This document shows positions 4,864-5,703 of a DNA stretch of 5,703 nt, one piece after another. Position 1 is the stretch's first letter; every line of letters starts with the position of its first letter. Location: the NCBI GenBank assembly GCA_947471105.1, contig CANIYB010000161.1, positions 1-5,703 of the forward strand, read 5' to 3'. Source of the stretch: Cytophagaceae bacterium. Its GTDB lineage: Bacteria; Bacteroidota; Bacteroidia; Cytophagales; Spirosomataceae. The notes below the pieces were generated by a model. That model saw only the letters and a list, made by a program, of their open reading frames with translations, made no database searches and had not been told where the DNA came from. Position numbers and translations under genes: made by a program.

Positions 4864-5703
4864 TATTATCCCTATCAACATCGAAGATGAAATGAGGGGA
4901 GCGTACATCGATTACTCGATGTCGGTAATTGTTTCTCGTGCTTTGCCGGATGTGCGTGATGGTCTAAAGCCAGTGCACCGTAGAGTACTTTATGGAATGG
5001 AGGAGTTGGGTGTTAATTATAATAAATCCTATAAAAAATCAGCTCGTATTGTCGGGGAAGTATTAGGAAAGTATCACCCGCATGGGGATTCTTCTGTATA
5101 TGATACGATGGTGCGTATGGCTCAGGATTGGTCTTTGCGATATCCTTTAGTGGATGGACAGGGTAACTTTGGATCGGTTGACGGGGATTCTCCTGCAGCG
5201 ATGCGTTATACTGAGGCACGTTTAAAGCGAATTGCGGATGAGATGCTTTCGGATTTAAATAAGGAGACGGTCGATTTTCAACCCAATTTTGATGATAGTT
5301 TAGATGAGCCAACGGTCTTGCCTGCTAAGATTCCTAATTTACTTTTGAATGGAACTTCGGGTATTGCGGTGGGTATGGCCACGAATATGGCGCCCCATAA
5401 TTTAACGGAAGTGGTGGATGGAATTGCGGCTTATATTGATAACCGTGACATTACGATTCCGGAGTTGATGCAATACATTAAGGCACCAGATTTTCCAACG
5501 GGCGGGACTATTTATGGTGTTCAGGGAGTAAAAAATGCATTTGAGACAGGTAGAGGCAGAATTGTCGTGAGGGGAAATGCAACTTTTGATACATCTAAAT
5601 CAGGTAAGGAGCAGATCATTGTATCTGAGATTCCTTATATGGTCAATAAGGCTAATTTAATTAAGCAGTGTGCTGACTTGGTGAATGACAAGCGTATCGA
5701 TGG
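4847..5703 (+). CDS. gyrA: DNA gyrase subunit A, N-terminal part (3' end outside the window)
   Basis: The first 285 codons are present and the frame is open to the right edge. GyrA is the DNA-cutting and rejoining subunit of the A2B2 gyrase that introduces negative supercoils using ATP. The start region IEDEMRGAYIDYSMSVIV leads into ALPDVRDGLKPVHRRVLY (32-49), followed by the winged-helix segment YKKSARIVGEVLGKYHPHGD (62-81). The catalytic pair is R120-Y121 in AAMRYTEARL, equivalent to E. coli R121-Y122. Later conserved stretches include LLLNGTSGIAVGMATNMAPHN and ISEIPY-like VSEIPYMVNK. In the quinolone-resistance region the usual serine (S82, E. coli S83) and acidic residue (D86, E. coli D87) are both present, so no classical resistance change is seen. 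GyrA is preferred over ParC by overall match including QGNFGS. The ATG at 4847 is the first in this frame. A full gene would be about 820-860 codons. Confidence 0.97.
   Translation, partial: MSLNSNIIPINIEDEMRGAYIDYSMSVIVSRALPDVRDGLKPVHRRVLYGMEELGVNYNKSYKKSARIVGEVLGKYHPHGDSSVYDTMVRMAQDWSLRYPLVDGQGNFGSVDGDSPAAMRYTEARLKRIADEMLSDLNKETVDFQPNFDDSLDEPTVLPAKIPNLLLNGTSGIAVGMATNMAPHNLTEVVDGIAAYIDNRDITIPELMQYIKAPDFPTGGTIYGVQGVKNAFETGRGRIVVRGNATFDTSKSGKEQIIVSEIPYMVNKANLIKQCADLVNDKRID

Noticed and set aside
4940..5215. Possible fluoroquinolone-resistance changes in gyrA
   Set aside because: The serine and aspartate equivalent to E. coli S83 and D87 are both present (S82, D86), so no classical substitution is seen.
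5013..5312. 99-codon open frame on the minus strand
   Set aside because: It is antisense to the highly conserved gyrA breakage-reunion domain, whose constraint on the plus strand explains the open frame.

Overview
The window looks like chromosomal DNA from a Bacteroidota bacterium, most likely of the Cytophagales type. This rests on three things: AT-rich DNA with no Shine-Dalgarno sequences before the starts, promoter-like boxes of the Bacteroidota form TAnnTTTG, and a secreted phosphatase whose C-terminus resembles a type IX secretion (T9SS) sorting domain. The genus is not determined. No tRNA, rRNA, CRISPR array, insertion sequence or phage gene was seen.

Left part (1-1839, + strand): three tightly packed genes that read as one operon. 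They are a WD40 beta-propeller protein cut by the left edge, a DivIVA-domain coiled-coil protein with a lysine-rich tail, and folB (dihydroneopterin aldolase). The gaps are 25 and 5 bases. The operon promoter must lie left of the window.

Middle (1840-2907, + strand): a LacI-family transcription factor 45 bases after folB. It has its own TAnnTTTG box, and an 18-bp near-palindrome lies just before that box, a plausible autoregulatory operator. No sugar-uptake or catabolic gene adjoins it, so its regulon is not evident.

Right-centre (2894-4675, - strand): an exported purple-acid-phosphatase-like metallophosphoesterase with all expected metal ligands, an Ig-like module and a T9SS-like C-terminus. 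It converges on the LacI gene, and the two coding regions overlap by 14 bases.

Right end (4847-5703, + strand): the first 285 codons of gyrA, divergent from the phosphatase across a 171-base spacer. The spacer holds candidate promoters for both genes, competing inverted repeats, and a 20-codon upstream ORF overlapping the gyrA start.

The genes are mostly housekeeping or common accessory types, and no clear new multi-gene system is visible. The points most worth a second look are the DivIVA protein with a Gram-positive-style membrane hook and polybasic tail, the WD40-DivIVA-folB operon, the start-site problem of the phosphatase, and the gyrA leader.
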